A stretch of 9,091 nt of DNA from Chitinophagaceae bacterium UBA5175 (GTDB lineage Bacteria; Bacteroidota; Bacteroidia; Chitinophagales; Chitinophagaceae): assembly GCA_002413325.1 (NCBI GenBank), contig DHWT01000194.1:1-9091 (forward strand), given 5' to 3'. Position numbers and translations under genes: made by a program. The notes under the pieces were generated by a model. That model was not told the origin of the DNA and ran no database searches. It saw only the letters and a program-made list of their open reading frames with translations. Within the stretch, counting starts at the first letter, position 1. Each line of letters opens with the position of its first letter. Below, piece after piece: positions 1 to 5,838 of this stretch.

Positions 1-408
1 CTGAATTTTGGCAAAGCCAGTAAGATCTGCAGGCAGATCCGAAATCAGCTTGTAACTATAAATCCGTCAAAATCAGGTAGTCGTGCGATGCACCGGTTTA
101 CCGGCGCCCTGAACAAATATATCGGCTGGCAGGAAAAACAGGATCCGGCTTCCCCTTCAGCATGCTGCTGGCACAGGCCGAAGCTTTCGCAAATAAGGTC
201 CGGTAACCAAAATCTGGTCTTCTATATAAACCACGGGGCTGCGGCCGGGGTATTTGCAGGCAATGGTTTTCCCGTTCACCCTTCTGAATACCCATTGTTT
301 GCCGATTGCGCCGGACCTATTTTTCATTACGATGTTGTCATTTAATTGTGCCCCGGTTGTAGTGCGTTTGTAATACAACAAAAAAAGAGCGCGTTTACGA
401 TTGCTCAC
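1..408 (-). pseudogene. Decayed conserved hypothetical gene (frameshifts plus in-frame stop), running off the left edge
   Basis: No single frame is intact, but consecutive minus-strand frames read as one protein. From 408 (GTG) or, more naturally, ATG at 327, one frame gives MKNRSGAIGKQWVFRRVNGK and on through a KYPGRSPVVY stretch. Near positions 204-214 the sense moves to another frame (YRTLFAKASACASS, then DPVFPASRY). That frame meets TAA at 98-100 and resumes as DYLILTD. Near position 58 sense returns to the first frame (YSYKLISDLPADLTGFAKIQ) and stays open to base 1. The SGxIGKxxVF..v..KT....YP pattern followed by a basic, alanine-rich helix resembles a small Bacteroidota family of unknown function, recalled from memory. 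At least two frameshifts and one stop argue for a pseudogene. Sequencing error is possible but would need three separate errors. Confidence 0.5.
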
Positions 409-440
409 GTCTCTTTACGCTTCTTTACGTCTCTTTACGT
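401..440. repeat. Short tandem array of 10-bp units
   Basis: Three adjacent decamers, CTCTTTACGC, TTCTTTACGT and CTCTTTACGT (411-440), differ at one or two positions. They are preceded by a degenerate copy TTGCTCACGT (401-410) and followed by CTTTGGG, which resembles the start of a further unit. Read on the minus strand the core is CGTAAAGA. The array lies just upstream of the decayed gene's open frame. The rest of the gene-free stretch from about 441 to 654 shows no RNA gene, mobile element or long ORF that I could support. Confidence 0.6.
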
Positions 441-654
441 CTTTGGGAAAGATCTTTTATGCTAGGCAGGAGCAGGTATTTGACATGTGCCGGGCATCAG
501 TGAGGTTCAAAAATCGTGCGAATTTTGATCTGGTTTGAATAGGTCCTTAATAGAAATTTCAACGTGAACTACTATCAGCATGGAAGAATATTAATGATGG
601 GGAATTTACAAAATATCCCAATTTGTCGATAAGGATGAATTTGAAAAGGATAAA

Positions 655-867
655 TCAGATTTTGAGTCTTTCCTTAATCTCATCATTGATCTTTTGAGTA
701 AGGTCGGCTGAAAAATCATCAATCCTTAAGGTTCCGTCTGTTGTGATTCGAAAATTGCCTTTTTCCTTTTCGATTTCTAATTCCAGAAAACGTAAAGTCC
801 ACATTAATTTACACTTTCCTAATTCGGCTTGTAATAATACTTTTCGCTGATGCAAATGATTAGCCAT
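655..867 (-). CDS. Hypothetical protein, 70 residues
   Basis: Small, highly charged ORF of unrecognised family. The first 50 residues look helical and charged (LRFLELEIEKEKGNF around residues 26-40). They are followed by ITTDGTLRIDDFSADLTQKI and a charged C-terminal helix ending ERLKI. There is no signal peptide, membrane segment or cysteine motif, so a cytoplasmic product is likely. ATG at 867 is the only conventional start. The frame stays open for another 16 codons upstream (to a stop at about 916-918) without ATG, GTG or TTG, so this could be the 3' end of an older longer gene. No clear ribosome binding site is visible. The amino-acid pattern looks coding, but the neighbourhood is decayed and reality is uncertain. 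Confidence 0.4.
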   Translation of the reverse strand: MANHLHQRKVLLQAELGKCKLMWTLRFLELEIEKEKGNFRITTDGTLRIDDFSADLTQKINDEIKERLKI

Positions 868-991
868 TATTACAAGAGGCTCGATGATTTTCTTTATCTT
901 TAAACTGTCTGCGATTTAGTGTTACTTACATGTCGTCTGTAGAAATAACCAGGATTTCTATATCCCGTTAGAATATATATTAAAGCAAAAT

Positions 992-1408
992 TTATTCAGA
1001 TACTACATAGTAGATTTCATCTGAATGATGTTCCGGTGTTATTAATTGGGAGATCTGGCTCCAGAATTTATCCCTGTTTGGCATTTTTGACATTAGTTCC
1101 TGGCCTTTGGCTGAAGCTTTTGGGATATCATCCCAGTCTTTCAATTCACTTATGATCAGTACTTCCCTGCTGTCATGCCCATAGTAGTGCCTTATAATTC
1201 TTGTATTAAGGAAAAATGGGTTTTTGTCGTAAAAATTCTCTTTATAAATTTTAATTAATGAATCGATATTAGTATTCATGTTATCTGCGGTAAAATTCAG
1301 ATAGCCTGTAAATACCATGCAAATTTTTCCGGGTTGTGAAGTTCCCTGCGCATTTGCATGTGCGAATAAAATAAATACTATTGCGGAAAACAATATAATC
1401 TTTCTCAT
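992..1408 (-). CDS. Predicted secreted protein, possible dimeric alpha/beta-barrel fold
   Basis: 138 residues. Residues 1-20 form a classic signal peptide (MRKIILFSAIVFILFAHANA, cleavage expected before Gln21), so the mature product of about 118 residues should be periplasmic or secreted. The mature part has a strand-helix-strand layout: an opening strand (KICMVFTGYLNF), a helix (SLIKIYKENFY), the strand pair RIIRHYYGHDSREVLIISEL, then an acidic helix beginning DWDDIPKA. This resembles small ferredoxin-like, dimeric alpha/beta-barrel proteins of the ABM/NIPSNAP type, some of which are exported in Bacteroidota. The assignment is structural inference only. No catalytic motif is evident, although histidines (HYYGH, EHHSDE) could bind ligand or metal. 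ATG at 1408 fits the signal peptide; no good Shine-Dalgarno is present. It is co-directional with the upstream two-component genes but about 300 bases beyond the small membrane ORF, so probably a separate transcript. Confidence 0.75.
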   Translation of the reverse strand: MRKIILFSAIVFILFAHANAQGTSQPGKICMVFTGYLNFTADNMNTNIDSLIKIYKENFYDKNPFFLNTRIIRHYYGHDSREVLIISELKDWDDIPKASAKGQELMSKMPNRDKFWSQISQLITPEHHSDEIYYVVSE

Positions 1409-1471
1409 GATGATAGTTTAAAAATGTTTTGATTTTGATTTCTGTTCGAAGTTGTATACGGAATGCGGCTA

Positions 1472-1591
1472 TTACTTAAAATACCCGACGAAAAGCCTTT
1501 CAAAATCGTCAAACTGTTTTTTATCATTAAATTTTATTGCAATTCTTACCAGGACATCCCGGGCGGCTGATATCGAAAATGGGGAATATGG
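1472..1591 (-). pseudogene. Coding-like 3' remnant, 39 codons without a start
   Basis: Between a TAA at 1592-1594 and its own TAA at 1472-1474, the minus strand has an open frame with protein-like composition: PYSPFSISAARDVLVRIAIK, then a stretch ending FDDFERLFVGYFK. It has no ATG, GTG or TTG start at its beginning, so it cannot be a complete gene. It looks like the surviving C-terminus of an eroded coding sequence, with a predicted strand (VLVRIAIKF) followed by an amphipathic helix. I do not recognise the family. A related shorter peptide, FNDFKRVFVE, is encoded in the same orientation immediately after the kinase stop codon (see the 28-bp repeat). Confidence 0.3.
1482..1509. repeat. 28-bp diverged direct repeat, copy A
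   Basis: TACCCGACGAAAAGCCTTTC followed by AAAATCGT. It matches copy B at 1766-1793 at 22 of 28 positions, in the same orientation and 284 bases apart. On the minus strand copy A falls in the peptide FDDFERLFVGY. Confidence 0.45.
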
Positions 1592-1605
1592 TTAACAGGT
1601 TTTTT

Positions 1606-1713
1606 TTAGTTCAGGTATGAACTAATGAGCAGTACCGTTGCCAGTATAAGAAGAAAGATTGAAAGAGCCAGAAAAATAAAGGGAACCCATTTCGTCTTTG
1701 ATTTTGCTCTCAT
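1606..1713 (-). CDS. Small single-span membrane protein, 35 residues
   Basis: ATG at 1713 opens a 36-codon frame ending in TAA at 1606-1608. The product has a short basic head (MRAKSKTKW), one long hydrophobic segment (residues 10-30, starting VPFIFLALSIFLLI) and a polar tail ending SSYLN. The positive-inside rule puts the N-terminus in the cytoplasm. It starts 90 bases after the histidine-kinase stop on the same strand, so it may be the last gene of the regulator-kinase transcript and could act as a small accessory membrane peptide. Charge distribution and segment length are just right for a real micro-protein, but a 108-base ORF is within chance expectation and no Shine-Dalgarno is visible. 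No family recognised. Confidence 0.45.
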   Translation of the reverse strand: MRAKSKTKWVPFIFLALSIFLLILATVLLISSYLN

Positions 1714-1765
1714 GGGCAATGATTTCAGGCCAAAGTTGAGGACTTAAAAAAAGCGCCTATTGATT

Positions 1766-1793
1766 TACTCGACGAACACCCGCTTAAAATCGT
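1766..1793. repeat. 28-bp diverged direct repeat, copy B
   Basis: TACTCGACGAACACCCGCTT followed by AAAATCGT, 22 of 28 identical to copy A at 1482-1509. On the minus strand it encodes FNDFKRVFVE and then a stop, in the same frame as the kinase and directly after the kinase TGA (1804-1806). The two copies flank the 35-residue membrane ORF. Confidence 0.45.
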
Positions 1794-1803
1794 TAAAAAC
1801 AGA

Positions 1804-3942
1804 TCAGACTGCCTGGGGTACCCAGCTGACGGTAGCTTGTAGCTTGTTTGAGATTTCCTGCTGAAAATGAAGATGTACATTAATTTTACTTGCCAGGTCT
1901 GCGGCAATCTGAAGACCCAGGCCGGATATGTTACTATCCACATGTGAATCTGTCAACCGACTATTGAGGGCACCGGCAATTTCCTTTTCTGTAAAATTCG
2001 TTATCAATATCGACTGACCAGAAACATCAATATTCACAGGTTTCGTTTTATCACCATACCGGACGGCATTTTGCAACAGATTCCTGAATATGACAGTTAG
2101 AAAATTTTCATCGGATGACTGAATAAAATTTTCGGGAACACGGTTTTCAATCATCAGGCCCTCGTTTTCATACTGATTTTTCACCAGGCTGATTTCCCGA
2201 TCGATCAGAGGTTTAATTTTTACAGGAACGAATTGCGGATTAAAACTTTGCATCTGACTTTTACTCCAGATCAAAAGATCCTCCATGGTTTCCAATACAT
2301 TTTCTGAGGCTTTTTTTAATCGCTCAGCATGTTGCTTTCCGGCTTCTTCGGGCAAAATTTCGGAATTTTCCTTTTGTAATTGCAGGAGTTGCACAATTTT
2401 ACTTATTGGCGAACGGAGGTCATGGCCAATGATGCCAAATAGTCTGGCCTTGGTTTCATTGGCTTCTGTCAGATGCTGATTGATCTGGTCCAGCCGTTCA
2501 TTTTTCTCATTGAGTGTCTGGTTGAGTCTTTCCTTGCTCCGGTAATTAAAGTATAATAGAAGTGAGATTACCCCCAATGCTGCCAAACCGAGAATCAGGA
2601 GTTGGCGTTGACGGGAAGCGTTTTGCAATTCGAGCAAACGGAGCCTGTTTTCCTTATCCAATGACTGGATCTGCTGTTCTTTTTCGTTGGTCTGGTAATG
2701 AGTTTCAAGATCTGCAAATGTTCTGGATAATTTTTCTTTTGTAAGACTATCCTGTAAGTTGACATATTCCTCAAAATACTGCAGGCTTGCCCTGGTATTA
2801 CCGTTCCCTTTCTCATCCAGCGCCATGTATTTCAGAATATTCGCATATAGTTCTTTGCTGAATTGTTTTGCAACCGGCATGGCTGCTGTTAATACTTCAA
2901 TGGACTGGTCAAATTTTCCCGTTTCTTCCAGGTATCTGCCCCTTACCATTTGCATTTGAAAAGTAAGTAATGGTGAATTTATGCGGGTCACAACGGAATC
3001 TGCTTTTTTCAAAAAGGGTAAAGCTTTTTCGTACTGCTTCTTATTAATATAATATATCGCAATATTTAAATCCGAGGACACTACTTCCGAAGGAAACATA
3101 GGATTCTTCCTGGTTTCTGTTTCAAGTCTGGCGTCGTAGTACAAAGCAGAATCAATATTTCCGGAGGTGGTATAGGCTTCCACAAATGAACTTAAAAGAC
3201 GGTTGCCCACATTCGGCGACACGGATGCAAACCGTTCTCCCTTGCGAAGGGCATCCAGGCTTTTATCCACCATTTCGGTGTTCAGATACAATTTTGAAAG
3301 CATATCACACTGAATGGCATAATCAAATTTCTTTTTTGCGTTCTGCGTGGTATCAACCTCTTTCTCCCGCAGCTCGATACTCTTGATAAAATAATCCTGT
3401 GCCGTGCTGTAATAGGATTTTTGCTGGTAATAGTTTCCCAGTGCATAATACAGATCCTGCAGGAGAGCGACATTGTGCGTTGTGTCTGCAATCGACTGCA
3501 GAATAATTTTACAGGATTCCACTTTGTCGGCCTGCTGTAACTGAAAATTGACAGGAATGAGGGCTACACAGGCTTTGGTGATCTGCTGGGTGTTATGTAC
3601 TTTTTGGGCATAGTCCAGGCTTTGGTAAAAATAATACTGTGCACTGTCGAATTTAACCTGGTAATAGTTTCCGATGGCGATGTAAAAAAGGAATTTTGAG
3701 CGATTTGTATATTCTTCCGGTTTCAGCATTTGCAAACCTTTGAAGGCGGTCTGTTGTAATTTTACATAAGTATCTGCGGCACCAGTGCTGTTTAGACGGA
3801 GCGATTCACAGGAATCTATCAGGGCGTTTATCTTTTCTTCGTAGCCGGGCAGTTTATTTAAATCCGGTTCCTGGGCACATAATATGCCGGAGTAAATCAT
3901 CAAAAAAGCAATGCGTATTATACAATGAAAAAGGATTTTCAT
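1804..3942 (-). CDS. TPR-domain membrane histidine kinase of a LytTR two-component system
   Basis: 712 residues. Signal peptide 1-23 (cleavage before Gln24 in SGILCAQ). A periplasmic region of about 400 residues follows, made of TPR-like helix pairs (FDSAQYYFYQSLDYA around 98-112, YYSTAQDYFIKSIELR at 177-192, YEKALPFLKKA at 304-314, KFDQSIEVLTAA at 343-354). A charged coiled coil (about 395-445) leads to one membrane span (about 448-465) and a second coiled coil (468-498). The kinase core has an H-box LFGIIGHDLRSP with His507 as phospho-acceptor, an N-box NLLQNAVRYG (621-630) and a G2 box SGLGLQIA (673-680). The usual DxGxG G1 motif is not seen: that place reads ILITNFTEKEIAG. It probably senses an envelope signal and phosphorylates the regulator encoded 13 bases upstream. 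ATG at 3942 suits the signal peptide. Confidence 0.92.
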   Translation of the reverse strand: MKILFHCIIRIAFLMIYSGILCAQEPDLNKLPGYEEKINALIDSCESLRLNSTGAADTYVKLQQTAFKGLQMLKPEEYTNRSKFLFYIAIGNYYQVKFDSAQYYFYQSLDYAQKVHNTQQITKACVALIPVNFQLQQADKVESCKIILQSIADTTHNVALLQDLYYALGNYYQQKSYYSTAQDYFIKSIELREKEVDTTQNAKKKFDYAIQCDMLSKLYLNTEMVDKSLDALRKGERFASVSPNVGNRLLSSFVEAYTTSGNIDSALYYDARLETETRKNPMFPSEVVSSDLNIAIYYINKKQYEKALPFLKKADSVVTRINSPLLTFQMQMVRGRYLEETGKFDQSIEVLTAAMPVAKQFSKELYANILKYMALDEKGNGNTRASLQYFEEYVNLQDSLTKEKLSRTFADLETHYQTNEKEQQIQSLDKENRLRLLELQNASRQRQLLILGLAALGVISLLLYFNYRSKERLNQTLNEKNERLDQINQHLTEANETKARLFGIIGHDLRSPISKIVQLLQLQKENSEILPEEAGKQHAERLKKASENVLETMEDLLIWSKSQMQSFNPQFVPVKIKPLIDREISLVKNQYENEGLMIENRVPENFIQSSDENFLTVIFRNLLQNAVRYGDKTKPVNIDVSGQSILITNFTEKEIAGALNSRLTDSHVDSNISGLGLQIAADLASKINVHLHFQQEISNKLQATVSWVPQAV

Positions 3943-3955
3943 ACGATCAATTGAT

Positions 3956-4663
3956 TTAGAATTTTCCGATGAGAGAATTCTTATATAATTTACCTAATGG
4001 CAACTCAGTTGTTAATATGTAAATTTTATTTTGCCTGACCTCTGTTATTTTGTCCAGGTTCACAATATAACTCCGGTGAATTCGTACAAATTTCCTTGCG
4101 GGCATTTTTTCGAGCATGTTTATTAATGGGGCCAATACTAAATACTGTTTACCTGCGAGTATTATCCGGGTATAGTCTTTCATAGCCTCCAGGTACAAGA
4201 TATCATGAAGACGCAGTCGGTGCTTTTCATAGCCCTGTTTGATAATAATATAATCTGTTTCCTGCTCTTTGTCGAAGGCGAACGCTTTATCGCGCAATTG
4301 AAAAAAATCCTTCAGCCTGGTGGCGCAACGTGCGAACCGTTCAGCAGATAAAGGCTTTGTCAGATAGTCAAATGCCTCCATCTCATAACTGTCCACGGCA
4401 TATTCAGGATGAGATGTGATGAATACAGGAACGATCGATTTGTTCCGGGATATTTTGACCAGCTCCAGACCGCTGATATCAGGCATTTCGATATCAACAA
4501 AAATAACGTCAGGATGGAGTCTGTTTATCAGTTCAGCAGCCTGCAAAGGGTGAGGACAGGAGGCAACCAATTTAAAAAACGGAAATTTCTTAATCTCACA
4601 TTCAATGGCCAGACGGTCAATTTCATCGTCGTCAACGATCAGGCATTTCAGTGAGTCGGCCAT
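3956..4663 (-). CDS. LytTR-family response regulator
   Basis: 235 residues. Receiver domain about 5-122: acidic pocket DDD at 11-13, phospho-acceptor Asp57 in VIFVDIEMPDISG, switch Ser84 (FITSHPEYAV) and Lys103 (DYLTKPL). LytTR DNA-binding domain about 137-235, recognised by YIIIKQGYEKHRL, DILYLEAMKDYTRI and the FVRIHRSYIVNLDKI signature (192-206). It is a cytoplasmic transcription factor activated by phosphorylation, presumably by the TPR kinase just downstream in the same operon. ATG at 4663 is chosen because the receiver core begins right after it; the CAT before it gives a CATATG context but no extra start. It is transcribed away from the ankyrin/cytochrome operon, and a promoter-like TAGATTTG box and a perfect inverted repeat lie directly upstream, so autoregulation or control of the divergent operon is plausible but unproven. 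Confidence 0.95.
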   Translation of the reverse strand: MADSLKCLIVDDDEIDRLAIECEIKKFPFFKLVASCPHPLQAAELINRLHPDVIFVDIEMPDISGLELVKISRNKSIVPVFITSHPEYAVDSYEMEAFDYLTKPLSAERFARCATRLKDFFQLRDKAFAFDKEQETDYIIIKQGYEKHRLRLHDILYLEAMKDYTRIILAGKQYLVLAPLINMLEKMPARKFVRIHRSYIVNLDKITEVRQNKIYILTTELPLGKLYKNSLIGKF

Positions 4664-4682
4664 ATGCTGGAAGCAGGTAAGG

Positions 4683-4718
4683 TTTCCAAATCTAATGAAA
4701 TTGAAGGAGATTTGGAAA
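4683..4718. promoter_or_regulatory. Perfect 11-bp inverted repeat, candidate operator
   Basis: TTTCCAAATCT (4683-4693) and its exact reverse complement AGATTTGGAAA (4708-4718) are separated by 14 bases, giving a centre-to-centre distance of 25 bp, between two and two and a half helical turns. It lies in the divergent intergenic region and covers both boxes of the likely regulator promoter. A dimeric regulator site fits best. A hairpin in the leader is less likely because most of the element lies upstream of the predicted transcription start. Confidence 0.55.
4687..4718 (-). promoter_or_regulatory. Candidate Bacteroidota-type promoter for the regulator-kinase operon
   Basis: On the minus strand TAGATTTG (4694 to 4687) is an exact match to the Bacteroidota -7 consensus TAnnTTTG. 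TTTC (4718 to 4715) stands 20 bases upstream where the -33 TTTG is expected. Transcription would start near 4680, giving a leader of about 17 bases before ATG at 4663. Confidence 0.45.
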
Positions 4719-4787
4719 GGACGTAATATTCTTTTCAGTTTTTTTGGTCGATTTTTTAAGGATGTTTGACGATTAATTGCCGGGTTA

Positions 4788-4817
4788 TTGAAATAGCAGG
4801 GGAACTTCGATATTTTG
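4788..4817 (+). promoter_or_regulatory. Candidate promoter of the ankyrin/cytochrome operon
   Basis: TTG (4788-4790) and ATATTTTG (4810-4817) are separated by 19 bases, the usual Bacteroidota spacing. The second box matches TAnnTTTG except that the first two bases are swapped. Transcription would start near 4824, about 30 bases before the ATG at 4855. It is weaker than the regulator's promoter, as expected of one needing an activator. Confidence 0.3.
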
Positions 4818-4854
4818 GAATATACATTTATACTAAGGGAAGTTGTTTTATAAA

Positions 4855-5838
4855 ATGAAGAAGATATTAATCATCGTATCGTTCGTGATTTGCCAGACTC
4901 ATTTTAATATGACTTTGGCGCAACAAACTTCCGTTCTTAAGAATTCAAAAACGACTTCACCTTTTGATGCGATCCGCTCCGGCAGTTCAGAAGAACTGAA
5001 TAAGGCATTGACGAATGGGGCAGATGCAAATGATTCGCTGACGGGTTATTCGGCACTGATGTTCGCGGCGCTGGATGGAACCGTAGACCAAATGTCGATA
5101 CTGATCAGTCATGGCGCCAATGTAAATTATCAGAACGCAGACAGTATCACAGCTTTATGGCTTTCTGTGCCCGATATTGATAAGATAAAGCTCCTGCTGG
5201 ATCATGGTGCAGACATCCATCATAAAATTGATGGATATGGCATTCTGGTCAAACTGAGCATGATACCTGGAACAACAGATATTTTTCAATTTCTTATGAA
5301 AAGGGGAGCAGACCCACTCCACAGCAGCCAGGATAATCTTTTATTATATAATGCTGCGTCAACAGGAGATACTACGTTGTTGGGATTTCTCCTTCGTTTG
5401 GAATTTAAAGTAAACGATACGACCAGTTTTGGCGAAGTTCCCCTTAACGCAGCACTTCAGTTTCGTACACCGGCAACATTAAAAATGCTGGTGGAGCATG
5501 GAGCAAATGTCAATTACCAGAACCTGCACGAACCGAACCTGCCAGCTTTGATCGGATTTACACCGCTCATGAATGCTGCTATTGCGAATGACAGGGAGTC
5601 GTTGCTTTTTCTGCTGGATCATGGCGCCGATCCAAATTTGCGTAGTAAAAGCGGTTCAACCGCATTGATGTTATTGCAGCAGTCAGATTCCGATGATCCG
5701 GAAATGACAGAGGCGCTGATCAAACACGGAGCAAGGGTGGGAGATAAGCAACCGGACGGATCCGATGCCTTATATTTTGCAAAGCAAAAAGGAAATACAC
5801 CTACAGTAGCCTTACTACAAAAATATCTGCAGAAATGA
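4855..5838 (+). CDS. Exported ankyrin-repeat protein
   Basis: 327 residues from ATG at 4855. A TTG at 4843 would add four residues before the lysines, so the ATG gives the better signal peptide; AAGGGAAG at 4835-4842 is a distant ribosome-binding candidate. Signal peptide about 1-22 (MKKILIIVSFVICQ...LAQ, cleavage before Gln23). The mature part is almost entirely ankyrin repeats, roughly eight to nine, with the hallmark G-[ST]-x-L-x-x-A and L-L-x-x-G-A-[DN]-x-N patterns: GYSALMFAALDG with ISHGANVNYQN (64-94), LLLDHGADI (113-121), LMKRGADP (147-154), LVEHGANVNYQN (212-223), GFTPLMNAAIAND with LLDHGADPN (234-261), and ALIKHGARV (287-295). Ankyrin stacks bind proteins; no enzyme motif is seen. 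It is first in the operon and its stop overlaps the next start (ATGA), so a partnership with the two heme proteins is likely. In Pseudomonas the periplasmic ankyrin protein AnkB supports catalase KatB, a useful parallel. Confidence 0.92.
   Translation: MKKILIIVSFVICQTHFNMTLAQQTSVLKNSKTTSPFDAIRSGSSEELNKALTNGADANDSLTGYSALMFAALDGTVDQMSILISHGANVNYQNADSITALWLSVPDIDKIKLLLDHGADIHHKIDGYGILVKLSMIPGTTDIFQFLMKRGADPLHSSQDNLLLYNAASTGDTTLLGFLLRLEFKVNDTTSFGEVPLNAALQFRTPATLKMLVEHGANVNYQNLHEPNLPALIGFTPLMNAAIANDRESLLFLLDHGADPNLRSKSGSTALMLLQQSDSDDPEMTEALIKHGARVGDKQPDGSDALYFAKQKGNTPTVALLQKYLQK

Noticed and set aside
88..345. Plus-strand open frame of 85 codons at the left end
   Set aside because: It is antisense to the decayed minus-strand gene, whose frames give a coherent conserved-looking protein; the plus-strand translation is cysteine/histidine-rich without pattern.
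594..710. Plus-strand peptide-like stretch FVDKDEFEKDKSDFESFLN
   Set aside because: It has no start codon after the upstream stop and overlaps the 70-residue minus-strand ORF antisense. The charged look follows from AT-rich codons complementary to that ORF.
1745..1785. Possible minus-strand terminator after the kinase gene (AAGCG ... CGCTT followed by T-run)
   Set aside because: The stem is only 5 bp with a loop of about 25 bases, too weak to claim as an intrinsic terminator.
1804..3942. Kinase as a lipoprotein because of Cys22 in SGILCAQ
   Set aside because: The residue before Cys is Leu rather than Gly, Ala or Ser, so it does not fit a lipobox; ordinary signal peptidase cleavage before Gln24 is more likely.
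4409..4654. Plus-strand open frame antisense to the response regulator
   Set aside because: The opposite frame encodes a canonical receiver domain; the plus frame has no recognisable pattern.
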